From Falsiroseomonas frigidaquae (GTDB lineage Bacteria; Pseudomonadota; Alphaproteobacteria; Acetobacterales; Acetobacteraceae): a DNA stretch of 64,000 nt. Location: NCBI RefSeq assembly GCF_012163145.1, contig NZ_JAAVTX010000006.1, forward strand, positions 434,001-498,000. Reading direction: 5' to 3'. Of this stretch, positions 24,627 to 32,929 are shown piece after piece; position 1 is the stretch's first letter; each line of letters opens with the position of its first letter. The notes below the pieces were generated by a model. That model did no database searches. It had not been told where the DNA came from and saw only the letters and a program-made list of their open reading frames with translations. Made by a program: the position numbers and the translations under genes.

Positions 24627-27311
24627 TCAGCGGCGTCGGATGAAGACCGCCACCGGCAGGTCGCGCAATGCGTCGGAGGCTTTCAGCCCGCCGGATGGAC
24701 GGATGGACTGCCCTGTCAGCAGGTCCTGCCAATCCGCGGCCTGGCCCGGCCAGTCCAGCGTCGTCGCCTCCCAGGCCGCGTCGCCGGCGAATCGCGCGGC
24801 CACCACACGCAGTTCCGTATCGCCGCGCTGCCGGATGAAGCCGCAGAGGCGCTGCGCGGCGGGGCCGCTGGCCTGCAGCGGCTGGTAGCTTCCCTCGGCG
24901 TACAAGGTGGGTTCGGCGGCCCGATGCGCCAGCAGCGTAGCGGTCAGGGCAAGCTTCAGCCGCCCGTCGCGCCAATCCGCGGCCATCGCCCGCATCGCCC
25001 CAGCCCGGTCCTGCCGCAGCGCCGCCTGTACCGCTGCCAATGCCGCGTCACGCCGCGCATAGTCCACGGGCCTGCGATTATCCGGATCGACCAGGCTGAG
25101 GTCCCACATCTCGGCGCCCTGATAGATGTCCGGCACCCCGGGCAGGGTCAGCTTCAGGGCGGTCTGCACCAGGCTGTTCCGCAGGCCGAGCCGGGCCACA
25201 CGCTCCTGGAAGGGCAGGAAGGCAGCGAGGAAGGGCTGGCTTGCCAGCGCGTGCCGGACGAAGCCGAGCGTCGCCTCCTCATACGCCTGGTCGGGTGACG
25301 CCCAGTTGGAGTGGCGCTTGGCCTCCCGCATCGACTTCACCATGGCGCCCTCCAGCCGCTCCACCATCGCCGCGGCGCCGCCATCGGCCGGCCAGGCGCC
25401 GAGCAGAAGCTGGTAGAACAGGTATTCGTCGTTGCGGTCCGGCGCGCCCATGCCGTGTGCCGAGCGCAGGATGCGGGACCATTCCTGCACCCGGCTCGCC
25501 CATTCCTCCGGCATGCCGGCCAGCACCAGCAGCCGCGCGCGGGTGTCCTCGCCGCGCTTGGTGTCATGGGTGGAGGTGGACAGCATGGCCAGCGGCCAGT
25601 CCCGCGCCCGCTCCGTGTTGGCGGCGTGGAATTCCTCCAGCGTCAGGCCGAAATGGTCCGGATGCCCGCCCACCTCGTTCAGCGCCACCATGCGGTTGTA
25701 GCGGTAGAAGGCGGTGTCCTCGAGGCCCTTGGCCATGATCGGGCCACTGTATTGCTGCACCTTCATCGCCAGGCGCTGCACCGCATGGCGCGCGAAGCCG
25801 CTGCGCGGCTGCGCCACCAGGTCGGTGGTCAGCAAGCGGTGCAGGAAGTCGAAGACGCTGGGGTCGAGGTCCGGTTCCTGCCGCCGCGCCGCTGCGACCG
25901 CCACCTCGATCTCGCGCCGGTCATCCGCCGTGGGCGGCGCCGCGGCATCGACATAGGTGCGGTAGACGGCGAAGCCGGCGACGATGGCAGCCAGGCCGCG
26001 CGAGAGGATGTTGCGGGTGAAATCGGCGCTGCGCGGGGTCTGCTGCGCGATCTGCGCGGCCCCCTTCGCCAGCATCGCCAGTTCGCCCGCCATCTCGTTC
26101 CGCATGATCCGCAGCTTGCAGTCGAGCACGATGGCGTCGAAATCCTGCTCCGCCCCGGTGAAATCGGCATAGAGGCTGCTCAGCGCCGCCTCGCCCTGCG
26201 GGTCGACCAGCAGGCCCATCACGAGGTTGGCGAATTCATAGCCGGTGGTGCCCTGCACCGGCCAATCGGCGCGCAGCGCCTCATGCCGCGCCAGGATCTT
26301 CTCCACCACCAGGTAGAAGGGCCGCGGCGCGGCCTCGCGCAGCGTCAGCAGGTAGCCCTTGGGGTCGAGCAGCCCGTCCACATGGTCGATCCGCAGCCCG
26401 TCCAGCGTACCATCCGCCAGCAAGGCGAAGACCAGGCGGTGGGCATGCTCGAACAGCTCCGGCAATTCCATCCGCAGCCCGGCGAGTTCGTTGATGTTGA
26501 AGAAGCGGCGGTAGTTGATGTCGTCCGCCGCGACGCGGAAATGTGCGGCGCGCCAGTGTTGGTCGCGGATCAGCGCATCCAGCAACCCCTTATCCGCATT
26601 CAGCGCGGCCACCGCCCGGTCCACCGCGCCGCGCAGCGCCGCGTCGCGGGCCACCATCTGCGCCAGGCCGCCCTGCAGGTCGCGGGCGCGCGCGGCTACC
26701 CGCGGGCGCCATTCGGGCAGCCCGGCGAAGGCGTCGCCCAGCCGCTCCAGCGCCGGGTCGTCCTCGCCCAGGACCCGGCCATAATGCAGCGGGCAGATCG
26801 GCAGCTTGTGCGTGCCATAGGCCCAGATCGCGAAGCTGCCGGCCTCCGCATCGAAGCGGAGTTCGAGTTGCCCGGCCTCCAGCACCGCGCCGTACTGGTC
26901 GCCCAGGAAGGGCACCAGCAACCGGCCCTGCTGCCAGTCGATGTCGAGCCAGCCGGCGAAGTCGGAGGCCTCGCCCCATTCCAGCACATCCAGCCACCAG
27001 GGATTGTCCGCCCCGCCGACGCCCATGTGGTTGGGTACGAAATCCAGGATCTGGCCGAGCCCATTCGCCTTGAAAGCCGCAGCCATGGCGCGGAAATCCG
27101 CCTCCGTCCCCAGTTCCGGGTTGAAGGCGGTGTGATCGACGATGTCATAGCCATGCGTGCTGCCTGGCCGCGCCTTCAGCCAGGGCGAGGCATAGACATG
27201 GCTGATGCCGAGCCGCGCCAGGTAGGGCGCCAGCGCGGCGGCATCCGCGAAGCGGAAGCCCGCATGGAATTGCAGGCGATAGGTGGCGCGCGGCATCACG
27301 GCGTCGGTCAT
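24627..27311 (-). CDS. treY: malto-oligosyltrehalose synthase
   Basis: An 894-residue GH13 enzyme that converts the reducing-end maltose unit of a maltodextrin into an alpha,alpha-1,1 (trehalosyl) end by intramolecular transglucosylation. ATYRLQFHAGFRFADA near residue 8 and YASPWLKARPGSTHGYDIVDH near 40 are TreY-typical. The catalytic Asp is in LRIDHVDGLLDPKGY, the Glu in VEKILARHE and the second Asp in STSTHDTKRGEDTRAR. The start ATG 27311 overlaps the treZ stop in an ATGA; the long open frame upstream belongs to the wrong frame of treZ. With TreZ it makes trehalose from glycogen-derived glucans in the cytoplasm. Confidence 0.93.
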   Translation of the reverse strand: MTDAVMPRATYRLQFHAGFRFADAAALAPYLARLGISHVYASPWLKARPGSTHGYDIVDHTAFNPELGTEADFRAMAAAFKANGLGQILDFVPNHMGVGGADNPWWLDVLEWGEASDFAGWLDIDWQQGRLLVPFLGDQYGAVLEAGQLELRFDAEAGSFAIWAYGTHKLPICPLHYGRVLGEDDPALERLGDAFAGLPEWRPRVAARARDLQGGLAQMVARDAALRGAVDRAVAALNADKGLLDALIRDQHWRAAHFRVAADDINYRRFFNINELAGLRMELPELFEHAHRLVFALLADGTLDGLRIDHVDGLLDPKGYLLTLREAAPRPFYLVVEKILARHEALRADWPVQGTTGYEFANLVMGLLVDPQGEAALSSLYADFTGAEQDFDAIVLDCKLRIMRNEMAGELAMLAKGAAQIAQQTPRSADFTRNILSRGLAAIVAGFAVYRTYVDAAAPPTADDRREIEVAVAAARRQEPDLDPSVFDFLHRLLTTDLVAQPRSGFARHAVQRLAMKVQQYSGPIMAKGLEDTAFYRYNRMVALNEVGGHPDHFGLTLEEFHAANTERARDWPLAMLSTSTHDTKRGEDTRARLLVLAGMPEEWASRVQEWSRILRSAHGMGAPDRNDEYLFYQLLLGAWPADGGAAAMVERLEGAMVKSMREAKRHSNWASPDQAYEEATLGFVRHALASQPFLAAFLPFQERVARLGLRNSLVQTALKLTLPGVPDIYQGAEMWDLSLVDPDNRRPVDYARRDAALAAVQAALRQDRAGAMRAMAADWRDGRLKLALTATLLAHRAAEPTLYAEGSYQPLQASGPAAQRLCGFIRQRGDTELRVVAARFAGDAAWEATTLDWPGQAADWQDLLTGQSIRPSGGLKASDALRDLPVAVFIRRR

Positions 27312-29089
27312 GCGGATTCCTCGATCGACCAGCACGTGCTCCAGGGGCCGAGGCCCTCCCCTTCCCGCCAGATCACGCGGCCGGTCTCTGTGGTGCTGGC
27401 GAGGGGTGTGTCGGACAGGTTGGTGCGCAGGCGCAGCGTGCCGCCATCCGGCAAGGCCCAGGCGATGTCCACCGCGCCGGGCGCGAGAACGCGCCAGGTG
27501 CCGCCCTGCCGGATGCCGGGCAGGTGCGGGATGATCTCGGCGTGGCGCACGGCCAGGATGGCGCGGTGCCAGGCCAGCGCCTCCGCATGTTCCGGCTTCG
27601 CCATATCCTCCCAGCCGAGCTTGGCGCTGGCGAAGGTGGCCTCGGCCAGCGGGTCCGGAATGCGTTCGCGCGTGGCGGGGTCGGCGAATTCGGGGAACCG
27701 GGCGAATTCGGCGCGGCGGCCCTCGCGCACCGCATCGGCCAGGTCCGGTCCGAAATCGCAGAAGAAGGGAAAGGGCTGCGCCGCGGCCCATTCCTCGCCC
27801 ATGAACAGCATCGGCACCTGCGGCAGCAGCAGCGCGACGGCGCCCACCGCCCGCACCGCCGCGGCCGGTGCGATGTGCGAAAGCCGGTCGCCGAAGGCGC
27901 GGTTGCCGATCTGGTCGTGGTTCTGCAGGAAGGCGATGAAAGCGGCGGGGGGCAGGCCGGCGCTGGGTTCGCCGCGCGGGTGGCCGCGATAGGGCATCAT
28001 CTCGCCCTGGAAGGCGAAGCCTTCGGCCAAGGCGCGGCCCAGCAGTTCCGTGTTGCCCTGGTAGTCGGCGTAGTAGCCGCTGCGTTCCCCGGTGGCGGCG
28101 ACATGCAGCACATGATGTACGTCGTCGTTCCACTGCGCCGTGTAATGCGCGGGCGTCAGGCGCGACGCCTGGTTCTCCTCATTCTCCAGCACCAGATGCA
28201 CCGGCCGGTCCGGCACGGCGGCCCGCACCCGCTCGGCGAGCTCGTCCAGCAGGTGGCGCGGGCTGTCGTCGATGATGGCGTGCACCGCATCCAGCCGCAG
28301 CCCGTCGAGGTGGAATTCCTCGATCCAGTACAGCGCGTTGTGGATGAAGAAGTCCCGTACCGGGCCGGCATCCGCGCCGTCGAAATTCAGCGCGGCGCCC
28401 CAGGGCGTCTTGTGGCGATCCGTGAAAGCCTGCGGCGCGATGGCGTGGAGGTAGGCGCCCTCCGGCCCGAAATGGTTGTACACCACGTCCAGCAGCACCA
28501 TCAGCCCGTGGCCGTGCGCCGCCTGCACCAGCGCCTTCAGATCCTCCGGCCGGCCATAGCTGGCATCGGGGGCGAAGGGCAGCACGCCGTCATAGCCCCA
28601 GTTCCGGCCGCCCGGGAAATCCGCCACCGGCATGATCTGGATCGCGGTGACGCCGAGCGACGCCAGGTGCGGCAGGCGCTCGATCGCCGCGCGGAAGCTG
28701 CCCTGCGGCGTGAAGGCGCCGATGTGCAGTTCATAGACCACCGCTTCCGCCCAGGGGCGGCCGCGCCAGCCGCCATCGGTCCAGCGATGCGCGGCGGGGT
28801 CCACAACCTCGCTCGGGCCGTGAACATCCTCCGGCTGATGACGGGATGCCGGGTCCGGTACGCGCAGGCCATCCGGCAGCACGAACCGGTAGCGTGTGCC
28901 GGCCGCGGCCTCCGGCACCTCCAGCGCATGCCAGCCACCGGGCTCAGCTAGCATCGGCCGCGGCGTGGCGCCGTCCAGTTCCAGGCCTATGCTGTCATGG
29001 GACGGCGCCCAGAGGCCGAACCGGACGCCGCCGCCCGATAGAAGTGTGGCACCGAAGGGCATGGAGGGGGAACGAAGCGCGGAGGTCAT
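27308..29089 (-). CDS. treZ: malto-oligosyltrehalose trehalohydrolase
   Basis: About 593 residues; a GH13 enzyme that releases trehalose from the ends made by TreY. An N-terminal CBM48-like domain (GGGVRFGLWAPSHDSIGLEL near 17-36) precedes the barrel. The catalytic Asp is in DGLRLDAVHAI, the Glu in LVLENEEN and the transition-state Asp in LQNHDQIGNRAFGDR. The start is uncertain: ATG 29089 and ATG 29062 both lack a clear Shine-Dalgarno. A predicted EcfG promoter ends at 29098, so the message may be leaderless or begin within the first codons. It overlaps treY by four bases. The divergent glgX shares the regulatory region. Confidence 0.9.
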   Translation of the reverse strand: MTSALRSPSMPFGATLLSGGGVRFGLWAPSHDSIGLELDGATPRPMLAEPGGWHALEVPEAAAGTRYRFVLPDGLRVPDPASRHQPEDVHGPSEVVDPAAHRWTDGGWRGRPWAEAVVYELHIGAFTPQGSFRAAIERLPHLASLGVTAIQIMPVADFPGGRNWGYDGVLPFAPDASYGRPEDLKALVQAAHGHGLMVLLDVVYNHFGPEGAYLHAIAPQAFTDRHKTPWGAALNFDGADAGPVRDFFIHNALYWIEEFHLDGLRLDAVHAIIDDSPRHLLDELAERVRAAVPDRPVHLVLENEENQASRLTPAHYTAQWNDDVHHVLHVAATGERSGYYADYQGNTELLGRALAEGFAFQGEMMPYRGHPRGEPSAGLPPAAFIAFLQNHDQIGNRAFGDRLSHIAPAAAVRAVGAVALLLPQVPMLFMGEEWAAAQPFPFFCDFGPDLADAVREGRRAEFARFPEFADPATRERIPDPLAEATFASAKLGWEDMAKPEHAEALAWHRAILAVRHAEIIPHLPGIRQGGTWRVLAPGAVDIAWALPDGGTLRLRTNLSDTPLASTTETGRVIWREGEGLGPWSTCWSIEESA

Positions 29090-29097
29090 GGGCCGCA

Positions 29098-29122
29098 AAC
29101 CGGCCGCGGAGGCCTTCGTTCC
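29098..29122 (-). promoter_or_regulatory. EcfG-type general stress promoter for treZ-treY
   Basis: On the minus strand GGAAC (29122-29118) is followed after 16 bases by GGTT (GTT at 29100-29098). This matches the alphaproteobacterial EcfG consensus GGAAC-N16/17-cGTT except for the first base of the -10. The predicted start of transcription falls almost on the treZ ATG at 29089. Confidence 0.55.
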
Positions 29123-29157
29123 ATCTTGCACCGAAAAATTCTCCTGCCGGGTCGATG

Positions 29158-29182
29158 GGAACGTTCCGCCCGGTTCAGTGTT
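29158..29182 (+). promoter_or_regulatory. EcfG-type general stress promoter for glgX
   Basis: GGAAC at 29158-29162, 16 bases, then TGTT (GTT at 29180-29182), matching GGAAC-N16-xGTT. The glgX ATG is 54 bases downstream, giving a leader of about 45 bases. The -35 lies within the palindrome GGAACGTTCC (29158-29167). Confidence 0.55.
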
Positions 29183-29235
29183 GTGCATCGGGTTTCCGTT
29201 CCGATCTGGAACGTCGTGGCGAATGGGGATTGTTG

Positions 29236-31473
29236 ATGCGGATACGTAGCTTGGTGGCATCGCCGCACATGATGCGGCGCTCCCGCATCCGTGAGGGGCT
29301 GCCCTTCCCGCTGGGTGCCACCTGGGATGGGCTGGGAGTAAATTTCGCGCTGTTCTCGGCGCACGCCACCAAGGTGGAGCTGTGCCTGTACGACGACACC
29401 GGCTCGACGGAGCTGGAGCGGATCGAGCTGCCGGAATACACGGATGAGGTCTGGCACGGCTATCTGCCGGAAGCTCGCCCCGGCACCATCTACGGCTACC
29501 GCGTGCATGGCCCGCACGCGCCGGATGCCGGGCACCGGTTCAACCCGAACAAGCTGCTGCTGGACCCCTATGCGCGCGCCATCGTCGGCGACCTGACCTG
29601 GGGCCCGGAATGCTTCGGCTACCAGCTGGAATCCGGCGACGACCTGACCTTCGACACGCGCGACAGCGGCCCGCTGGTTCCCAAATGCCGCGTCATCGAC
29701 CCGGCCTTCACCTGGGGCCGGGAACGCAGTCCGGCGGTGCCGTGGGACCGCACCATCATCTACGAGACCCATGTGAAGGGCTTCACCAAGACGCATCCGA
29801 CGCTGCCCGAGCATATGCGCGGCACCTATGCCGGCCTCGCCTCGCCGGAGGCGGTGGACTACCTGCGCGGGCTTGGCGTGACCGCCGTCGAATTGCTGCC
29901 GGTGCACACCTTCGTCAATGACCAGTTCCTGCTGGACAAGGGGCTGACCAACTACTGGGGCTACAACACCATCTCCTTCTTCTCCCCGGGCCGGCGCTAC
30001 GCGCGCAACCCGGCCTTCGCCTTCTCCGAGTTCAAGGAGATGGTAGCCCGGCTGCATGATGGCGGGCTCGAGGTGATCCTGGACGTTGTGTACAACCACA
30101 CGGCGGAGGGCAATGAGCGCGGGCCGATGCTGTCCTTCAAGGGCATCGACAACGCCAGCTACTATCGCCTCGTGCACGACGAGCCACGCTACTACATCAA
30201 CGACACCGGCACCGGGAACACGCTGAACCTCTCGCATCCCCGGGTGCTGCAGATGGTCACCGACAGCCTGCGCTACTGGGCGACCGAGATGCGCGTGGAT
30301 GGCTTCCGCTTCGACCTGGGGACCATCCTGGGGCGGGAGGCGCATGGCTTCGACGAGGGTGGCGGCTTCCTGGACAGCTGCCGCCAGGATCCGGTTCTGT
30401 CACGCGTCAAGCTGATCGCCGAGCCCTGGGATTGCGGCCCCGGCGGCTATCAGGTGGGCGGCTTCCCGCCCGGCTGGGCCGAATGGAACGACCGCTTCCG
30501 CGACACCGTGCGCGCCTTCTGGAAGGGCGACGAGGGCAAGACCGGCGATATCGCCTGGCGGCTCTCGGCCTCCGGCGACCTGTTCGACCGGCGCGGCCGC
30601 AAGCCATGGTCCAGCGTGAACTTCATCACGGCGCATGATGGTTTCACGCTGCACGACCTGGTCAGCTACAACGACAAGCACAACGAGGCGAATGGCGAGG
30701 GCGGCCAGGACGGGCACGACCACAACCTGTCCTGGAACCACGGCGTCGAAGGCCCGACCGACGACCCGGAGATCATCGCCCTGCGCGAGCGCCAGAAGCG
30801 CAACATGCTGGCGACGCTGCTGCTGTCCCAGGGCACGCCGATGCTGCTGGGCGGCGACGAATTCGGCCATACGCAGCAGGGCAACAACAACGTCTACTGC
30901 CAGGACAACGAGATCGCCTGGCTCGACTGGGCCGGCATCGATGCCAATGGGCGTGAACTGGCCGGCTTCACCCGCAAGCTGATCGCGCTGCGGCAGAACT
31001 TCCCGGTGCTGCGCCGCGCCCGCTTCCTGAACGGGGATCTGGACGAGGATCTGGGCATCAAGGACGTCACCTGGCTGACGCCCTCCGGCACCGAGATGGA
31101 GGAAGGCCATTGGGACGATGCCAATGCGCGCTGCTTCGGCATGCTGCTGGACGGCCGCGCCCAGGCCACCCGCATCCGCCGCCCGGCCGGGGATGCGACG
31201 CTGCTGCTGGTACTGAATGCGCATCACGACGTGGTGGAGTTCTCCCTGCCGGAACCGCCGGCCGGGCAGCGCTGGCTGCTGCTGGTGGATACCAACAAGC
31301 CGGGGCTGGATGAGCCGGAGCCCTTCGAATTCGGCCACCCCTACCTGGTGACCGGCCGGTCCCTGCTGTTGCTGGTGCTGCACCCGGAAGCCGGGGGGCG
31401 CCTCATCCTGACGGCCGCGCGCACTGCCCTCCTGGCCGGCACCGCCCCGCCGCCCTTCCCCTCCGACAGCTGA
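29236..31473 (+). CDS. glgX: glycogen debranching protein
   Basis: A 745-residue GH13 debranching enzyme that hydrolyses alpha-1,6 branches of glycogen trimmed by phosphorylase. An N-terminal CBM48 domain (GLPFPLGATWDGLGVNFALF near 20-39) is followed by the catalytic barrel. The nucleophile Asp is in VDGFRFDLGTILGRE, the acid Glu in LIAEPWDCGPGGYQVGGFP and the third Asp in FITAHDGFTLHDLVSYNDKHN. Start ATG 29236 is preceded by GGGGA; ATG 29269 is a possible alternative. It is divergent from treZ-treY, so linear dextrins from GlgX can feed trehalose synthesis. A nested hairpin follows the stop. Confidence 0.93.
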   Translation: MRIRSLVASPHMMRRSRIREGLPFPLGATWDGLGVNFALFSAHATKVELCLYDDTGSTELERIELPEYTDEVWHGYLPEARPGTIYGYRVHGPHAPDAGHRFNPNKLLLDPYARAIVGDLTWGPECFGYQLESGDDLTFDTRDSGPLVPKCRVIDPAFTWGRERSPAVPWDRTIIYETHVKGFTKTHPTLPEHMRGTYAGLASPEAVDYLRGLGVTAVELLPVHTFVNDQFLLDKGLTNYWGYNTISFFSPGRRYARNPAFAFSEFKEMVARLHDGGLEVILDVVYNHTAEGNERGPMLSFKGIDNASYYRLVHDEPRYYINDTGTGNTLNLSHPRVLQMVTDSLRYWATEMRVDGFRFDLGTILGREAHGFDEGGGFLDSCRQDPVLSRVKLIAEPWDCGPGGYQVGGFPPGWAEWNDRFRDTVRAFWKGDEGKTGDIAWRLSASGDLFDRRGRKPWSSVNFITAHDGFTLHDLVSYNDKHNEANGEGGQDGHDHNLSWNHGVEGPTDDPEIIALRERQKRNMLATLLLSQGTPMLLGGDEFGHTQQGNNNVYCQDNEIAWLDWAGIDANGRELAGFTRKLIALRQNFPVLRRARFLNGDLDEDLGIKDVTWLTPSGTEMEEGHWDDANARCFGMLLDGRAQATRIRRPAGDATLLLVLNAHHDVVEFSLPEPPAGQRWLLLVDTNKPGLDEPEPFEFGHPYLVTGRSLLLLVLHPEAGGRLILTAARTALLAGTAPPPFPSDS

Positions 31474-31510
31474 GGCCTCGGGCCGGCCCCGGGGGGGGGC
31501 CGCGCCTCAG
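31470..31510. terminator. nested bidirectional terminator containing both stop codons
   Basis: CTGAGGC (31470-31476) and GCCTCAG (31504-31510) form an outer stem. Inside it CGGCCCC pairs with GGGGCCG across a G-only loop. The TGA of glgX and the TGA of the convergent response regulator both lie in the outer arms. The nine-G run may be length-variable. Confidence 0.55.
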
Positions 31511-31932
31511 TCGACGAACAGGTGCATCTCCCTCGGCAAACGCCGGGGGGCATCGCCGAGCCGGAGGCGGGCCAGGGCCTCCAGCGCCTGCGGCACATCG
31601 CCAGGCGCGTAGGGCTTGGACAGGCAGGCGCGGGCGCCGGTATCCTCCATCTCCTGCCGCCAGGCAGGGCCGTGGCCCGTAGCGTAGAGCACCTGGACAC
31701 CGCCGGCGGCGAGGGCACGGCCCACCTTCAGCCCGCTGCCCCCCTGGCCGAGATCGAGATCCACCACGGCGAAATCCGGCGCATGCTCGGCGGCGAGGCG
31801 CAGCGCCGCGGCTTCTGTCGCGGCGGTGCCGCAGACACGGAAGCCCTCGTCCTGCAGGGCCTCCTCGGCGGCGAGGGCCACCAGCCCCTCATCCTCCACC
31901 AGCAGGACACTGCGTGAACGGTTTGGTGGCAT
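31507..31932 (-). CDS. single-domain response regulator (receiver only)
   Basis: A 141-residue CheY-like receiver without output domain. The acidic pocket is LVEDEG (about 11-16), the phospho-accepting Asp is in FAVVDLDLG (about residue 58), the conserved Thr is in VLYATGHG and the Lys in CLSKPY. The YATGHG loop resembles the FAT-GUY group of single-domain regulators that act in the alphaproteobacterial general stress response. GCGGGAGGAAA precedes ATG 31932 and a perfect EcfG consensus lies at 31961-31985. No histidine kinase is adjacent. It probably relays phosphate among stress-response proteins; that is inferred from the loop motif and promoter. Confidence 0.85.
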   Translation of the reverse strand: MPPNRSRSVLLVEDEGLVALAAEEALQDEGFRVCGTAATEAAALRLAAEHAPDFAVVDLDLGQGGSGLKVGRALAAGGVQVLYATGHGPAWRQEMEDTGARACLSKPYAPGDVPQALEALARLRLGDAPRRLPREMHLFVD

Positions 31933-31960
31933 GGTGTTTCCTCCCGCTTTACCTTGCCTC

Positions 31961-31985
31961 AACGCGGAAGGCGGCGGTGAGTTCC
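31961..31985 (-). promoter_or_regulatory. EcfG-type promoter of the response regulator (exact consensus)
   Basis: On the minus strand GGAAC (31985-31981), 16 bases, then CGTT (31964-31961) matches GGAAC-N16-CGTT exactly. It lies in the 55-base gap after egtD and gives a leader of about 20-25 bases to ATG 31932. It makes the receiver gene a probable member of the general stress regulon. Confidence 0.68.
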
Positions 31986-31987
31986 GG

Positions 31988-32929
31988 TCAGGCTTCCAGC
32001 AACCAGACGGAAAACATCTCAGCCGGGTCGGACCACATGGTCGCGTCCCGCCAGCCGGCGGCCGCCGCGATCTGGCGCAGGCGGTCGGGGCGGTATTTGT
32101 GGCTGCTCTCGGTGTGGATGCTCTCCCCCGCCGCGAAGTGGAACACCCGCCCGGCCACCTGGACCGGCTGCGCGCGGCGGGAGACGAGGTGCATCTCGAT
32201 CCGCTCCCGCGCCGCGTTCCAGCGGGCGGCGTGGTCGAAGGCGTCGAGGTCGAAATCCGCCCCGGCTTCCCGGTTCAGCCTGGTCAGCAGGTTCAGGTTG
32301 AAGGCGGCGGTGACGCCGGCGGCATCATCATAGGCGGCCTCCAGGATCGCCTCCTCCTTCACCAGGTCGGCGCCGAGCAGCATGCGGGCGCCACGGCCCA
32401 GCGTGGCGCGGGCACGGGCGAGGAAGGCCACCGCTTCCGGCGGCTCGAAGTTGCCGATGGTGGAGCCGGAGAAGAAGCCGAGCCGTGCGGCACTGCCACC
32501 GCCATGCGGCGGCAATTCGAAGGCGCGGGTGAAATCCGCCACCACCGGCCGCACCGGCAGCCCCGGGAAGGCGGCGGAAACCCGCGCCGCCACCGCATCC
32601 AGCCATTCGGGCGCGATATCCACCGGCAGGTAGGCGCAGGGCGCTTCCAGGGCGCGCAGCAGTTGCACCGCCTTGGCGCCATCGCCGGGGCCGAATTCCA
32701 CCACCGCGGCGCCGCGGCCGATGGCCTCCGCGATTTCGGCGCCGCGCTGGTCCAGGATCAGCACCTCGGTCCGGGTCGGGTAGTATTCCGGCAGGCGGGT
32801 GATCGCCTCGAACAGCCGGGTGCCTTCCGCGTCGTAGAGCCATTTGCAGGGCAGCGTCTTGCGGGCGGCGGACAGGCCGGCGAGCGCATCGGCGGCCAAG
32901 GCGGGGTGCAGGACGGTGACGTCGCTCAT
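31988..32929 (-). CDS. egtD: L-histidine N(alpha)-methyltransferase
   Basis: A 313-residue SAM-dependent enzyme that trimethylates histidine to hercynine, the first step of ergothioneine biosynthesis. TLPCKWLYDAEGTRLFEAI near 25-43, LPEYYPTRTEVLIL near 46-59 and the SAM-binding VEFGPGDGAKAVQLL near 77-91 are diagnostic of EgtD. FFSGSTIGNFEP near 147-158 is the histidine-pocket segment. The start ATG 32929 overlaps the egtB stop in an ATGA, so the two are coupled. The downstream response regulator has its own promoter. Confidence 0.93.
   Translation of the reverse strand: MSDVTVLHPALAADALAGLSAARKTLPCKWLYDAEGTRLFEAITRLPEYYPTRTEVLILDQRGAEIAEAIGRGAAVVEFGPGDGAKAVQLLRALEAPCAYLPVDIAPEWLDAVAARVSAAFPGLPVRPVVADFTRAFELPPHGGGSAARLGFFSGSTIGNFEPPEAVAFLARARATLGRGARMLLGADLVKEEAILEAAYDDAAGVTAAFNLNLLTRLNREAGADFDLDAFDHAARWNAARERIEMHLVSRRAQPVQVAGRVFHFAAGESIHTESSHKYRPDRLRQIAAAAGWRDATMWSDPAEMFSVWLLEA

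Noticed and set aside
25311-27992. A long plus-strand open frame opposite treY and treZ
   Set aside because: It is antisense to well-supported catalytic motifs of both enzymes and encodes biased sequence without domains.
29209-29230. A further GGAAC with GTT downstream, before glgX
   Set aside because: The spacer is 19 bases instead of 16-17 and the GTT overlaps the region next to the start codon; not counted as an EcfG promoter.
31486-31500. G-rich run considered as a G-quadruplex
   Set aside because: There is only one long G run; four separated G tracts are not present, and the run is better explained as part of the terminator stem.
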